From: Erwinia psidii
GTDB lineage: Bacteria; Pseudomonadota; Gammaproteobacteria; Enterobacterales; Enterobacteriaceae
Length of the DNA stretch: 64,000 nt
Reading direction: 5' to 3'
Assembly (NCBI RefSeq): GCF_003846135.1
Contig: NZ_RHHM01000018.1
Coordinates: 1 to 64,000, forward strand
Shown: piece after piece, positions 47,211 to 56,590 of the stretch
Position numbering within the stretch: position 1 is the first letter of the stretch
Layout: every line of letters begins with the position of its first letter
The notes under the pieces: model-generated
The model's database searches: none
Told to the model about the DNA's origin: nothing
The model's input: only the letters and a program-made list of their open reading frames with translations
Translations under genes and position numbers: made by a program

Positions 47211-47244
47211 ACAGACCCTTCACGAGGGGTAGCGGTATAACAAA

Positions 47245-48363
47245 TCAGAACTGATAGGTGATACCGACCGCAACAACATCGTCGTTGTTGAGAGCGAGCT
47301 TGTTGTTATCGCCCAGCTGGTTGATTTTGTAATCAACGTAGGTGTTCATGTTTTTGTTGAAATAGTACGTGGCACCCACATCGATATATTTCACCAGATC
47401 GACATCGCCAATGCCTTCAATGTCTTTGCCTTTGGTCTGAACGTAGCCCAGTGATGGACGCAGGCCGAAGTCAAACTGATACTGGGCAACCAGTTCCAGA
47501 TTCTGTGCTTTGTTGGCCGCGCCAGCAACGTTGACGGACTGATTGTTGATGACAGCCGTGCCGCTGATCGGGGTCATGTTACGTGTTTCGGTATAGATCG
47601 CCGCCAGGTAGACGCTGTTGGCATCATACTTCACGCCTGTACCCCATGAGTCCGCTTTATCGCCTTTACCGAATGCTGCGGCCTGCTGGGCGTCAGTACG
47701 ATCGGAACTGGTGTAAGCGCCGCTAATGCTCACGCCGGAATTACCCAAGGCATAAGCCACCGATGCACCGTAGCCATCGCCATTCTGTCTGCTGGTGGTA
47801 GTACGCTGGTTGGCGGTGTCAGCGTCGTTTTTACCCTGGTATTGCAGGGCAAACTTCAGGCCGTCCACCAGGCCAAAGAAGTTGCTGTTACGGTAAGTGG
47901 CAACGCCGGTGGCACGCTGGGTCATATAGTTATCTGTACGCGCCGTGCCATTACCACCGAACTCAGGGAGCATATCGGTCCAGGCTTCCACATCGTACAG
48001 CACGCCATAGTTACGACCGTAATCTAAGGAACCATAGTCACCGAATTTCAGACCGGCAAAGCCCAGACGGGTTTTGCTGCCGAGGGTGGCATCGCCGTCA
48101 GCTTCCGAATGATTCGTACTGAACTGATATTCCCACTGACCATAGCCGGTCATCAGATCGTTAATTTGCGTCTGGCCTTTAAAACCCATACGCATATAAG
48201 AGGTGTCGCCATTCATACTGCCATTGTCGCTGAAATAATGAACGCCTTTGACTTTGCCGTAAAAATCCAGTTTGTTACCGTCTTTATTATAAATTTCCGC
48301 GGCATGTACGGTGTTGGAGAGGGCCAGTGCGGCGGTAATAATGGCCAGTGCGCTTTTCTTCAT
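47245..48363 (-). CDS. phoE: Outer membrane general porin, PhoE type
   Basis: A 372-residue trimeric 16-strand porin. A 21-residue signal peptide ends in VHA before [19 protein letters not shown]. The constriction-loop motif MLPEFGG and the C-terminal VGITYQF are present. OmpC, OmpF and PhoE cannot be separated by sequence inspection alone; the crl-proBA location and a PhoB-like box upstream favour PhoE, the phosphate-starvation porin. No frameshift or truncation is seen. Confidence 0.88.
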   Translation of the reverse strand: MKKSALAIITAALALSNTVHAAEIYNKDGNKLDFYGKVKGVHYFSDNGSMNGDTSYMRMGFKGQTQINDLMTGYGQWEYQFSTNHSEADGDATLGSKTRLGFAGLKFGDYGSLDYGRNYGVLYDVEAWTDMLPEFGGNGTARTDNYMTQRATGVATYRNSNFFGLVDGLKFALQYQGKNDADTANQRTTTSRQNGDGYGASVAYALGNSGVSISGAYTSSDRTDAQQAAAFGKGDKADSWGTGVKYDANSVYLAAIYTETRNMTPISGTAVINNQSVNVAGAANKAQNLELVAQYQFDFGLRPSLGYVQTKGKDIEGIGDVDLVKYIDVGATYYFNKNMNTYVDYKINQLGDNNKLALNNDDVVAVGITYQF

Positions 48364-48445
48364 TTTGCTATCAATCCCAAGTGAGTAAATTTTTATTGTG
48401 TTCTTAAGAATATTCTTAAGTCAGGAATGTTGTACCGCGCAAATA

Positions 48446-48462
48446 TTGCAGATTTATTACAA
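48446..48462 (-). promoter_or_regulatory. Pho box upstream of phoE
   Basis: Read on the minus strand, TTGTAATAAATCTGCAA matches the PhoB consensus CTGTnATAnATCTGTnA at nearly all positions, 83 bases before the phoE start. It supports phosphate-starvation control. Confidence 0.7.
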
Positions 48463-48600
48463 CCGGGTTAGGCGATGATGAACTTTTTATTTGCAGCACT
48501 GTCAGTGGATTTTACGCCTTTTCCGCTGCCGCCTGTTGGCTTCCGCAAGCACACCTGATACAAAGACTTCCTTATCTTTTTTTCGTTACGGCAGGAAACA

Positions 48601-49704
48601 ATGAGCAGCAGCCAGACCCTGGTAGTCAAACTGGGGACCAGCGTATTAACCGGCGGATCGCGTCGGCTGAACCGGGCACATATCGTTGAGCTGGTGCGCC
48701 AGTGCGCACAGCAACATGCAGCGGGCCACCGGATTGTGATCGTGACCTCTGGCGCAATGGCCGCCGGGCGTGAGCACCTGGGCTACCCGGAACTGCCACC
48801 GACCATTGCCTCTAAGCAGCTGCTGGCTGCGGTGGGGCAAAGCCGCTTAATCCAGCTGTGGGAACAGCTGTTTTCTATTTATGGCATCCATATCGGTCAG
48901 ATGCTGTTAACCCGTGCCGATCTGGAAGATCGTGAGCGTTTCCTTAATGCGCGGGATACGCTGCGGGCGCTGCTGGACAACCATATTGTGCCCGTCATCA
49001 ATGAAAACGACGCGGTGGCGACGGCGGAAATTAAAGTGGGCGATAATGACAATCTGTCCGCGCTGGCGGCGATTCTGGCGGGTGCAGACAAACTGTTGTT
49101 GCTAACCGATCAGGCGGGTTTGTTTACCGCCGATCCACGTAACAACCCGCAGGCGGAGCTGATTCAGGACGTACACGGCATTGACGATGCTCTGCGCGCC
49201 CTGGCGGGTGACAGCGTATCCGGTCTGGGAACCGGCGGTATGACCACCAAGTTGCAGGCGGCCGATGTTGCCTGTCGCGCTGGCATTGATACCATTATTG
49301 CGGCCGGAAGTCGCGCCGGGGTGATCGGTGATGTGATTGCGAGCACGCCAGTGGGAACCTGCTTCCATGCCATGCAGACGCCGCTTGAAAACCGCAAGCG
49401 CTGGATATTTGGTGCGCCGCCGGCGGGCGAAATCACCGTGGATGATGGCGCACTCTCTGCCATTCTGGCGCGTGGCAGTTCGCTGTTGCCTAAAGGTATT
49501 CGTGGGATTAGCGGAAATTTTTCACGCGGCGAAGTGATCCGCATCCTTAGCCTGCAAGGCCGCGATGTGGCACACGGCGTCTGCCGCTACAACAGCGATG
49601 CCATGCGACTGATTGCCGGGCACCACTCCCAGCAGATCAACGAGATTCTGGGTTATGAATATGGCCCGGTTGCCGTACATCGCGATGATATGATTGTCAG
49701 CTAA
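48601..49704 (+). CDS. proB: Glutamate 5-kinase
   Basis: The first enzyme of proline synthesis, phosphorylating glutamate and inhibited by proline. The 367-residue protein has the amino-acid kinase domain ([66 protein letters not shown]) and a C-terminal PUA domain (about 275-367). GGAAAC precedes the start. It ends 13 bases before proA, with which it forms an operon and a metabolon. Confidence 0.97.
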   Translation: MSSSQTLVVKLGTSVLTGGSRRLNRAHIVELVRQCAQQHAAGHRIVIVTSGAMAAGREHLGYPELPPTIASKQLLAAVGQSRLIQLWEQLFSIYGIHIGQMLLTRADLEDRERFLNARDTLRALLDNHIVPVINENDAVATAEIKVGDNDNLSALAAILAGADKLLLLTDQAGLFTADPRNNPQAELIQDVHGIDDALRALAGDSVSGLGTGGMTTKLQAADVACRAGIDTIIAAGSRAGVIGDVIASTPVGTCFHAMQTPLENRKRWIFGAPPAGEITVDDGALSAILARGSSLLPKGIRGISGNFSRGEVIRILSLQGRDVAHGVCRYNSDAMRLIAGHHSQQINEILGYEYGPVAVHRDDMIVS

Positions 49705-49717
49705 GGAGCCGGACATA

Positions 49718-50971
49718 ATGCTTGAAGAAATGGGTAAAGCGGCGAAGGCCGCGTCTTATCAGTTGGCTGTGCTGTCTGGCGTGCAGAAAAATCAGGTTCT
49801 GCTGACCATCGCGGACCGGCTGGAAACACAGAGTGCGGAGATCCTGTCCGCCAATGAACACGATCTGGCCGACGCCCGTAAAAATGGCATGAGCGAAGCG
49901 CTGCTGGATCGCCTGATGCTTAATTCGGCCCGTTTGCAAGGGATTGCGGATGATGTGCGCAAGGTGTGCCAGCTGGCCGATCCGGTTGGGGTGGTAATGG
50001 ATGGTGGCCAGCTGGATAACGGCCTGCGTATTGAACGCCGTCGCGTCCCGCTGGGGGTGGTGGGGGTTATTTATGAAGCGCGTCCAAACGTGACGGTGGA
50101 TGTTGCCTCACTGTGCCTGAAAACCGGTAATGCGGCGATCCTTCGTGGTGGGAAAGAGACTTACCGCACTAATGGTGCCACCGTTCGCGTTATTCAGGAG
50201 GCGTTAAAGCAGCATGGACTGCCGGCGGCGGCGGTTCAGGCCATTGAAAGCCCGGATCGTGAACTGGTCAGCCAGCTACTGAAACTGGATCGTTATGTGG
50301 ATATGCTGATCCCGCGGGGGGGCGTCGGCCTGCACAAGTTGTGCCGCGAGCAGTCCACTATTCCGGTGATCACCGGCGGTATAGGGGTCTGCCATACCTT
50401 TGTGGATGCGGATATCGACCCTGAAGCAGCGCTGAAGGTGATTGTCAATGCGAAAAAACAACGCCCCAGCGCCTGCAACTCACTGGAAACGCTGCTGGTC
50501 CACGCGGCGATTGCTGAACGTTTTCTGCCCGCATTAAGCCAGCGGATGCAACAGGAAGGGATCAGGCTACATGCCGATCCCCGTGCGATGCCACTGTTAC
50601 AGGATGGCCCGGCAGAGGTGAGTGCGGTAACGGATGAACAGTATCGCGATGAATGGCTGTCGCTGGATCTGAACGTCCGGCTGGTGGACTCGCTTGATGA
50701 AGGCATCGCGCATATCCGTGAATATGGTACACAGCATTCTGATGCTATCCTGACCCGCAGTATCCACAACGCCGATCGCTTTGTGAACGAGGTGGATTCT
50801 TCAGCGGTTTACGTTAACGCCAGTACCCGCTTTACTGATGGTGCTCAGTTTGGTCTTGGGGCGGAAGTTGCGGTCAGTACGCAAAAACTGCATGCCCGTG
50901 GCCCAATGGGACTGGAAGCGTTGACCACCTATAAATGGGTGGCTTTTGGTAACGATACCGCCCGCCGTTAA
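49718..50971 (+). CDS. proA: Gamma-glutamyl phosphate reductase
   Basis: NADPH-dependent reductase giving glutamate semialdehyde. Start at 49718 with AAGGAG upstream gives [17 protein letters not shown] and 417 residues, as in E. coli. Aldehyde-dehydrogenase-fold landmarks: [42 protein letters not shown] and [15 protein letters not shown], the last carrying the catalytic Cys. Second gene of proBA. Confidence 0.97.
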   Translation: MLEEMGKAAKAASYQLAVLSGVQKNQVLLTIADRLETQSAEILSANEHDLADARKNGMSEALLDRLMLNSARLQGIADDVRKVCQLADPVGVVMDGGQLDNGLRIERRRVPLGVVGVIYEARPNVTVDVASLCLKTGNAAILRGGKETYRTNGATVRVIQEALKQHGLPAAAVQAIESPDRELVSQLLKLDRYVDMLIPRGGVGLHKLCREQSTIPVITGGIGVCHTFVDADIDPEAALKVIVNAKKQRPSACNSLETLLVHAAIAERFLPALSQRMQQEGIRLHADPRAMPLLQDGPAEVSAVTDEQYRDEWLSLDLNVRLVDSLDEGIAHIREYGTQHSDAILTRSIHNADRFVNEVDSSAVYVNASTRFTDGAQFGLGAEVAVSTQKLHARGPMGLEALTTYKWVAFGNDTARR

Positions 50972-50980
50972 AGGCGGTTG

Positions 50981-51005
50981 AAAAAGCCACGGCGGGCGGC
51001 TTTTA
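50981..51005 (+). terminator. Rho-independent terminator of proBA
   Basis: AAAAAGCC / GGCTTTT around a GC-rich loop, 9 bases after the proA stop. A competing longer stem, CCGCCCGCCGT / ACGGCGGGCGG (50958-50999), could also form. The tRNA-Thr that follows proA in E. coli is not present. Confidence 0.85.
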
Positions 51006-51060
51006 CATAAACCAGGAAGCTGCTGCGGTAGCTTCTTCCTGTAATCTGCGGAGCTTGCTG

Positions 51061-51690
51061 ATGGTCACACTCTCCCAGCTGTTGCCCTTTGCTGCAATCT
51101 CGTTAGGCCTGGTCCTTACGCCTGGGCCCAACATGATCTACCTAATCTCACGCTCAATATGTCAGGGTCGGAAGGCGGGTTACCTGTCGCTGGCGGGGGT
51201 GGCGCTGGGATTTATTTTCTATATGTGCTGTGCGGCAATGGGCATCACCGCGCTGATTATGGCCGTGCCTGTTGCTTACGAAGCGCTGCGCATAGCGGGT
51301 GCACTTTATCTGTTGTATATGGCCTGGCAAGCTGTCTTCGGGGGAAAATCACCTTTTCAGCTTCGCGATTTTCCTGCTCACAGCGCCCGCAAGTTGTTCA
51401 CTATGGGACTGCTGACTAATCTTCTCAATCCGAAAGCAGCACTGATTTACCTTACCCTGCTGCCACAGTTTATCAGGCCGGGCCAGGGCGGCTTACTGGC
51501 GCAATCGTTAACGCTGGGCGTGACGCAAATTGCTATCAGTGTGTTGGTCAATGCGTCGATCGTTTTTGCTGCCGGGACCATTGCCGGGTGGTTAGCTGCA
51601 CGTTCCGGTTGGCAAACGATGCAGCGCTGGCTGATGGGAACCGTCCTGACCGGACTGGCAATAAGAATGGTATTTGATGGACGTAAATAA
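51061..51690 (+). CDS. LysE/RhtB-family amino acid exporter
   Basis: A 209-residue inner-membrane protein with about six helices. The family signature GLVLTPGPNMIYLISRSICQGRKAG is at the N-terminus, with ITALIMAVPVAYEALRIAGALYLLYMAW and GLLTNLLNPKAALIYLTLLPQF following. It probably exports a homoserine/threonine-like or other neutral amino acid. The ATG at 51061 with GGAG upstream is preferred to the TTG two codons earlier. It occupies the accessory site next to proA. Confidence 0.9.
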   Translation: MVTLSQLLPFAAISLGLVLTPGPNMIYLISRSICQGRKAGYLSLAGVALGFIFYMCCAAMGITALIMAVPVAYEALRIAGALYLLYMAWQAVFGGKSPFQLRDFPAHSARKLFTMGLLTNLLNPKAALIYLTLLPQFIRPGQGGLLAQSLTLGVTQIAISVLVNASIVFAAGTIAGWLAARSGWQTMQRWLMGTVLTGLAIRMVFDGRK

Positions 51691-51781
51691 GAGGTAGGGC
51701 TGATTATTCATCAGGTGCTGGTTTTTCAGATTTGGTTTGAGGTAATTTGTAGCTACGTTGCTACTGTGTCAGAAGGTACTG

Positions 51782-52033
51782 ATGAAAATCACTACCATAA
51801 GCAGCCGTTTATTCAACCAGGAACGGTCCAAAGCCAAAAAGGCAGCGGAAACCGGACCGGTTTATATTACGGATCGTGGGAAACCGGCGCATGTTCTTCT
51901 GACTTATGAACAGTTCAAGCGGATAACCGGTTCACGCAGAAATATTCTTGATGTGCTTGCTATGCCGGAGTCGGCTGACATTGCGTTTGAACCTGAACGC
52001 GAAAACATTATCAGCAGGGAAATGGATTTCTGA
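51782..52033 (+). CDS. Phd/YefM-family antitoxin
   Basis: An 83-residue antitoxin. The N-terminal DNA-binding Phd fold reads ISSRLFNQERSKAKKAAETGPVYITDRGKPAHVLLTYEQFKRI, and the acidic C-terminal tail (PESADIAFEPERENIISREMDF) would cover a PIN-type toxin. The TGA overlaps the toxin ATG (TGATG), the usual coupling. The partner toxin is frameshifted, so the antitoxin may now be orphaned or protect against related toxins elsewhere. Confidence 0.9.
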   Translation: MKITTISSRLFNQERSKAKKAAETGPVYITDRGKPAHVLLTYEQFKRITGSRRNILDVLAMPESADIAFEPERENIISREMDF

Positions 52034-52447
52034 TGCGTTATTTACTGGATACCCGTGTGGTTTCGGAACTGCGCAAGGCCTGGGACGCCGAAAATTGATG
52101 ATAACGTTGCCCGCTGGGCAGCGACGGTCGATGCGGGCGATCTGTTTATCTCTGCCATCACCCTGATGGAGATTGAGAGAGGGATCTTAAGCCTGGCCCG
52201 CAGGGATTTAGCACAGGCATCGGTATTGCGAAAATGGTTTGAGTGCCAGGTGCAGCCTGAATTCGCGCATCGCTGCCTGCCTGTTGATGCCGATATTGCC
52301 CTGCATTGTGCCAGATTGCCTATAGCGGACAAACGTTCTGCAACGGATGCTCTGATAGCCTCAACCGCTTTCTGGCATGACATGATCGTGGTCACCCGTC
52401 ACACTCAGGATTTTGACGGACTGGGTGTTGAACTGATTAATCCCTGA
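52033..52447 (+). pseudogene. vapC: VapC-family PIN toxin, frameshifted
   Basis: From the ATG at 52033 the frame reads MRYLLDTRVVSELRKA and stops at 52098. The rest of a PIN-domain toxin continues in another frame from about 52072 (RPGTPKIDDNVARWAATVDAGDLFISAITLMEIERGIL...) to 52447. A one-base change near 52072-52080 splits it. The catalytic DTN motif is DTR, and the usual TRN near the C-terminus is TRH, so the toxin seems inactivated more than once. The acids in LMEIE and SATDALIA remain. The source could also be a sequencing error, but the motif changes argue for decay. Confidence 0.85.
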
Positions 52448-52621
52448 TTTGCCCCCTCATTTGCGTGAAACCGCCTTTTGGCAAACAGCTTTGATGCTGC
52501 CAAAACGGTGACAAAAAAAAAGAGCGATCGCCCGGTCCGCAAGGATTTAAATACGGAAATAATACGTCCGGGCTTGAACCGGTGACTGGCATGCGTACAG
52601 GACAGGGTTTTCGGTGAGCAA

Positions 52622-52650
52622 TAAAAACGGGCGCACTGAGCGCCCGTTGA
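52622..52650 (-). terminator. Rho-independent terminator of the fumarase gene
   Basis: Stem ACGGGCGC / GCGCCCGT with a 5-nt loop; on the minus strand it is followed by TTTTTAT. It lies 15 bases past the fumarase stop codon. The 170 bases from here to the vapC remnant have no gene. Confidence 0.9.
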
Positions 52651-52665
52651 TTTCACCCGAACAGC

Positions 52666-54312
52666 TTAACTGACACAGCTGCTGCATTGCCCGCTTTTAA
52701 TCTGCTGGAAAAAATCATTCCCTTTGTCATCCACCAGAATAAACGCCGGGAAGTTTTCCACGTCAATTTTCCAGATGGCTTCCATTCCCAGTTCCGCGTA
52801 CTCAACGCATTCGAGGCTTCTGATACTCTGCTGCGCCAGCACCGCTGCCGGTCCGCCGATACTGCCGAGATAGAAACCGCCGTGTTTATGGCAGGCATCG
52901 GTCACCTGCTGACTGCGATTGCCTTTCGCCAGCATAATCATGCTGCCACCGTGTGACTGCAACAGATCGACATAAGAATCCATTCGTCCCGCGGTAGTCG
53001 GACCGAGAGAGCCGGAAGCATAGCCTTCCGGGGTTTTCGCCGGGCCTGCGTAGTAAACCGGGTGATCCTTCACGTACTGTGGCAGACCTTCACCGTTATC
53101 AATGCGCTCTTTCAGTTTGGCGTGCGCAATATCACGCGCCACGATAATGGTGCCGCTCAGTGACAGGCGGGTGGATACCGGGAAGTCGGAAAGCTGGGCA
53201 AGGATCTCTTTCATTGGGCGATTCAGGTCAATCTTCACCGCTTCGCCTTCACCGGCCTGACGAAGGCTTTCAGGAATAAATTTGCCTGGGTTGTCTTCCA
53301 GTTTTTCAATCCAGATGCCGTCACGGTTAATCTTAGCCTTGATATTACGATCGGCAGAGCAGGACACTCCCATGCCGACCGGGCAGGACGCTCCATGACG
53401 TGGCAGACGAACTACCCGAATGTCGTGGGCGAAATATTTGCCACCAAACTGTGCGCCCAGCCCCAGCTTTTGCGCCTCCTGTAGCAATTCCTGCTCCAGC
53501 TGAACATCACGAAATGCCTGGCCGTGTTCATTACCCTCCGTAGGCAGACTGTCATAGTAGTGCGTGGAGGCAAGCTTGACGGTTTTCAGCGTGGCCTCTG
53601 CTGAAGTACCGCCGATAACAAAGGCAACGTGGTAAGGGGGACAGGCTGCGGTGCCGAGGGTACGCATCTTATCAACCAGATAAGCCTTCAGCTTGCCAGG
53701 AGACAGCAGTGCTTTGGTTTCCTGATAGAGGTAGGTTTTATTGGCTGAACCGCCTCCCTTGGCGACGCAGAGAAACTTGTACTCTTCACCGTCGACGCTA
53801 TAAAGGTCAATCTGTGCAGGCAAATTGGTACCGGTGTTCACCTCTTTGTACATATCCAGCGCGGCGTTTTGTGAATAGCGCAGGTTATCCTCGATATAGG
53901 TGTTATAAACGCCCTGCGACAGGGCCGCCTCATCACCGCCACCGGTCCAGACGCGCTGACCTTTCTTACCCATGATGATCGCGGTGCCGGTATCCTGACA
54001 GGTTGGCAGAATGCCTTTGGCGGCGATTTCGGAGTTGCGCAGAAATTGCAGTGCGACATATTTATCGTTTTCACTGGCCTGCGGATCATCAAGAATATCA
54101 GCCACCTGCTGCTGATGATCCGGGCGCAACATAAATGACGCGTCGTGAAAGGCCTGTTTCGCCAACAGCGTCAGCGCTTCTGGCTCCACTTTCAGCACCG
54201 GCTGACCATCAAACTCAGCCATCGAAACATGATCGCGGGTCAGTAGGTAGTAATCGGTATCGTCGTGCGTCAGAGGAAAAGGATTCTGGTAATAAAAAGG
54301 TTTATTCGACAT
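52666..54312 (-). CDS. fumB: Class I fumarate hydratase (iron-sulfur)
   Basis: A 548-residue [4Fe-4S] fumarase, the same length as E. coli FumA and FumB. Cluster and active-site segments: [16 protein letters not shown] (first Cys), [16 protein letters not shown] (second), [19 protein letters not shown]-type region ([13 protein letters not shown]), and the C-terminal beta domain with [19 protein letters not shown]. FumA and FumB cannot be separated by eye; FumB is chosen because the gene follows a dicarboxylate antiporter in an anaerobic fumarate module. It should dehydrate malate to fumarate. AGGAG precedes the start. Confidence 0.85.
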   Translation of the reverse strand: MSNKPFYYQNPFPLTHDDTDYYLLTRDHVSMAEFDGQPVLKVEPEALTLLAKQAFHDASFMLRPDHQQQVADILDDPQASENDKYVALQFLRNSEIAAKGILPTCQDTGTAIIMGKKGQRVWTGGGDEAALSQGVYNTYIEDNLRYSQNAALDMYKEVNTGTNLPAQIDLYSVDGEEYKFLCVAKGGGSANKTYLYQETKALLSPGKLKAYLVDKMRTLGTAACPPYHVAFVIGGTSAEATLKTVKLASTHYYDSLPTEGNEHGQAFRDVQLEQELLQEAQKLGLGAQFGGKYFAHDIRVVRLPRHGASCPVGMGVSCSADRNIKAKINRDGIWIEKLEDNPGKFIPESLRQAGEGEAVKIDLNRPMKEILAQLSDFPVSTRLSLSGTIIVARDIAHAKLKERIDNGEGLPQYVKDHPVYYAGPAKTPEGYASGSLGPTTAGRMDSYVDLLQSHGGSMIMLAKGNRSQQVTDACHKHGGFYLGSIGGPAAVLAQQSIRSLECVEYAELGMEAIWKIDVENFPAFILVDDKGNDFFQQIKSGQCSSCVS

Positions 54313-54334
54313 CGCTCGCTTACTCCTAAAATGT

Positions 54335-54362
54335 CACCGCCGGAGGGCTCTCTCCGGCGGTG
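54335..54362 (-). other. Intercistronic hairpin between antiporter and fumarase genes
   Basis: A perfect 11-bp GC-rich stem, CACCGCCGGAG / CTCCGGCGGTG, with a 6-nt loop, 5 bases after the antiporter stop codon and before the fumarase ribosome binding site. Without a T-run it is more likely an mRNA-stabilising or partial attenuation element than a terminator. Confidence 0.65.
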
Positions 54363-54367
54363 GTTAA

Positions 54368-55879
54368 TCAGAACATCATTGCCATCCAGGGATAACCAAT
54401 CACCAGCAGGGCGAGAAGGAAAATGCCCCCGAAGATGGTTCCCAGCCGCCAGTAGTCTTTGGTCGGCAGATAGCCGCTGCCATAGTATATAGGGCTTGGG
54501 CCGGTCCCGTATGGTGTAATGATCCCCATAATACCCAGCGAGGTCACCATCAGCAGGCAGAATACTTCCATATTCATACCGGGAATGGTTGACGCGATGG
54601 TTAGCATAGCAGGCAGGAGCGCGGTAGTGTGCGCCGTGGTGCTGGCGAACAGGTAGTGCAGCAGATAAAACGCCAGCAGCAGCACAATGGTGGCCATGCC
54701 GGGAGAAATACCTGCCATCATCACACCGCCTTCCTTACCCAGCCAGGCGATAAAACCGGTGGTGGAGAGGCCATCTGCCAATGCCACCAGGGTGGCAAAC
54801 CAGGCGAAGGTATTCCACGCTGCTTTATTGCTGGTGATGTCATTCCATTCCAGTACGCCGGTCCACAGCATCAGCACAATAACCAACAGTGCAGCCAGCG
54901 CAGGTTCGATAAAGCCTGTGGCAAAAATCCACATCGTCAGCGCACAACAGACAAACACCAGCAGCAGGATTTCATTACGTGACATGCTGCCGAGTTTTTC
55001 CAGCTCACGGCTGGCCCACCGCGGCACTTCATCATTGATTTTTACCTCTGGTGGATATAACCAGTAGGCCAGCAGCGGCATGGTCAGAATCAACAGCACG
55101 CCCAGCGGCAGAAAAGCGATAAACCAGCTGCCCCAGGAGATAGTTATTCCCGTGATACTTTTAACCAGGGCCAGAGCGAGCAGGTTGGGCGCCAGCGCTG
55201 AAAGAAACATTGAGCTGGTGATACAGGTTGCAGTGATGGCAACCCACATCAAATAAGAGCCGATTTTGCGGGCGCTGGGATCGTTGGGTTTGGAGCCATA
55301 AAGCGGCGGCAGGTTGGAGATAATCGGGAAGATGGTTCCCCCGCTTCGCGCCGTGTTGGATGGGGTAAAAGGCGCCAGCAACAGATCGGCCAGGGTTATG
55401 GCATAGCCCAGCGTCAGACTGCGATGGCCAAGATGCTTGACCAGAATCAGCGCCAGACGTCGACCAAACTGGGTTTTGTCGTAACCCGCTGCGAACATAA
55501 AGGCGCCGAAAATTAACCATACGGTTGCGTTCCCGAAGCCGCTCACCGCCCATTTAAACGACTGGCTCGCCAGCTTAAATTTTGGCTCCGCCAGCTGTTC
55601 AGGACTGAATAACAGCCACTGGCTGCACAGCGCGATGGCCACCACGCCGGTCAGGCCAATAACCGCGCCCGGCAGGGGTTCGAAAATCAGGCCAATGATA
55701 ACGCCAACAAAGACGGCGAAGAAATGCCATGCGTGAGGCTCAAGTCCCTCCGGGACGGGTAAGAGCATGAGTAACAGTGTGACAACAATGGGAAGTGCCA
55801 GCATCACCATGCGGTTTTTGCTGCCATCCTTTGTATTGCCCGCCTTTTTCAGCGGCACAGAGAGTGATTTATCAGTCAT
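54368..55879 (-). CDS. CitT/TtdT-type dicarboxylate antiporter (DASS family)
   Basis: A 503-residue inner-membrane protein with about 12-14 helices, of the divalent anion:Na+ symporter family, closest in character to CitT (citrate/succinate) and TtdT (tartrate/succinate) exchangers. Marks include FVGVIIGLIFEPLPGAVIGLTGVV, GFGNATVWLIFGAFMFAAGYDKTQFGRR, the LAPFTPSNTARSGGTIFPI motif with substrate-site SNT, and GIITPYGTGPSPIYYGSGY. The start at 55879 removes an N-terminal stretch without support. In this operon it probably exchanges external malate/fumarate (or citrate/tartrate) for succinate. Confidence 0.9.
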   Translation of the reverse strand: MTDKSLSVPLKKAGNTKDGSKNRMVMLALPIVVTLLLMLLPVPEGLEPHAWHFFAVFVGVIIGLIFEPLPGAVIGLTGVVAIALCSQWLLFSPEQLAEPKFKLASQSFKWAVSGFGNATVWLIFGAFMFAAGYDKTQFGRRLALILVKHLGHRSLTLGYAITLADLLLAPFTPSNTARSGGTIFPIISNLPPLYGSKPNDPSARKIGSYLMWVAITATCITSSMFLSALAPNLLALALVKSITGITISWGSWFIAFLPLGVLLILTMPLLAYWLYPPEVKINDEVPRWASRELEKLGSMSRNEILLLVFVCCALTMWIFATGFIEPALAALLVIVLMLWTGVLEWNDITSNKAAWNTFAWFATLVALADGLSTTGFIAWLGKEGGVMMAGISPGMATIVLLLAFYLLHYLFASTTAHTTALLPAMLTIASTIPGMNMEVFCLLMVTSLGIMGIITPYGTGPSPIYYGSGYLPTKDYWRLGTIFGGIFLLALLVIGYPWMAMMF

Positions 55880-56590
55880 AGTACAGGCCTGGTAGATTAA
55901 GATTCGGTTCAGCGATTGCACCGCCGGTCACTTTTTTCGCTTTGGCCTGTCACGCTTACCGTTCAAACCAGGTGAGTGCGTCCGTCCTGTCATTTATTTG
56001 ACCGTTTGCGGTAACTTAAATTATTCAGGCTTTATAACTTTTATTAGTGAACGAAGTGACTTACTTTACTTTTTTTTCGTAAAGTGGAATAAGTGAATTT
56101 CGGCGAATTAAATTAACTGGATATTTATATTTTGCGCCTTTTGATGGTGGGATATTTGATCAGGATCAAGAAATCACCTTTGTTTATTTCGGATTTAATA
56201 TAATAAATATCTTACTTATCTGTAAGGTTTGTTTTTTACCTGATTGAATTAAAAAAACTTAAGATTGTTCTTGCTAAAATCCACTAACGATTTCAGGTAA
56301 ATGCATTCTGGCAGCATCCCGCACTGCGTAAGGCTTTCTGTGGCAGGCGGCAAAGGTAAAAGAAACGTTATATTTCCTGCGTTAAATGTAATTTTTTTAT
56401 TTTAAAGAGAATTATCTTATGTGTTTTTTACTGTTTATATTGCTTCAATAGTTTTATAACTAATGTAACTGCTTTAGTAATTAAAAATAGGATTATATTG
56501 GCGGCACGATCCCGATAAATAATCAGAACTAAAAATAGCGTCGGCAGCCGAATTTAATTTTCTATTTTAAAAATCCCGGAGTTGACAATT
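55880..56590. other. Long AT-rich divergent promoter region
   Basis: 711 bases between the antiporter and the fumarate reductase genes without any supported gene. It is markedly AT-rich. A perfect FNR box lies at 56156-56169. No CRP site stands out by eye. The length suggests several regulator sites, possibly including ones for the DcuR-like regulator encoded downstream. Confidence 0.75.
56156..56169. promoter_or_regulatory. FNR box
   Basis: TTGATCAGGATCAA matches the FNR consensus TTGAT-N4-ATCAA perfectly. It lies between the divergent antiporter-fumarase and fumarate reductase-apbE operons, 277 and 422 bases from the two start codons. It predicts oxygen control. Confidence 0.85.

Noticed and set aside
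52568-52582. Possible tRNA gene on the minus strand
   Set aside because: Only a T-arm-like 15-mer is present; no acceptor, anticodon or D-arm can be built around it.
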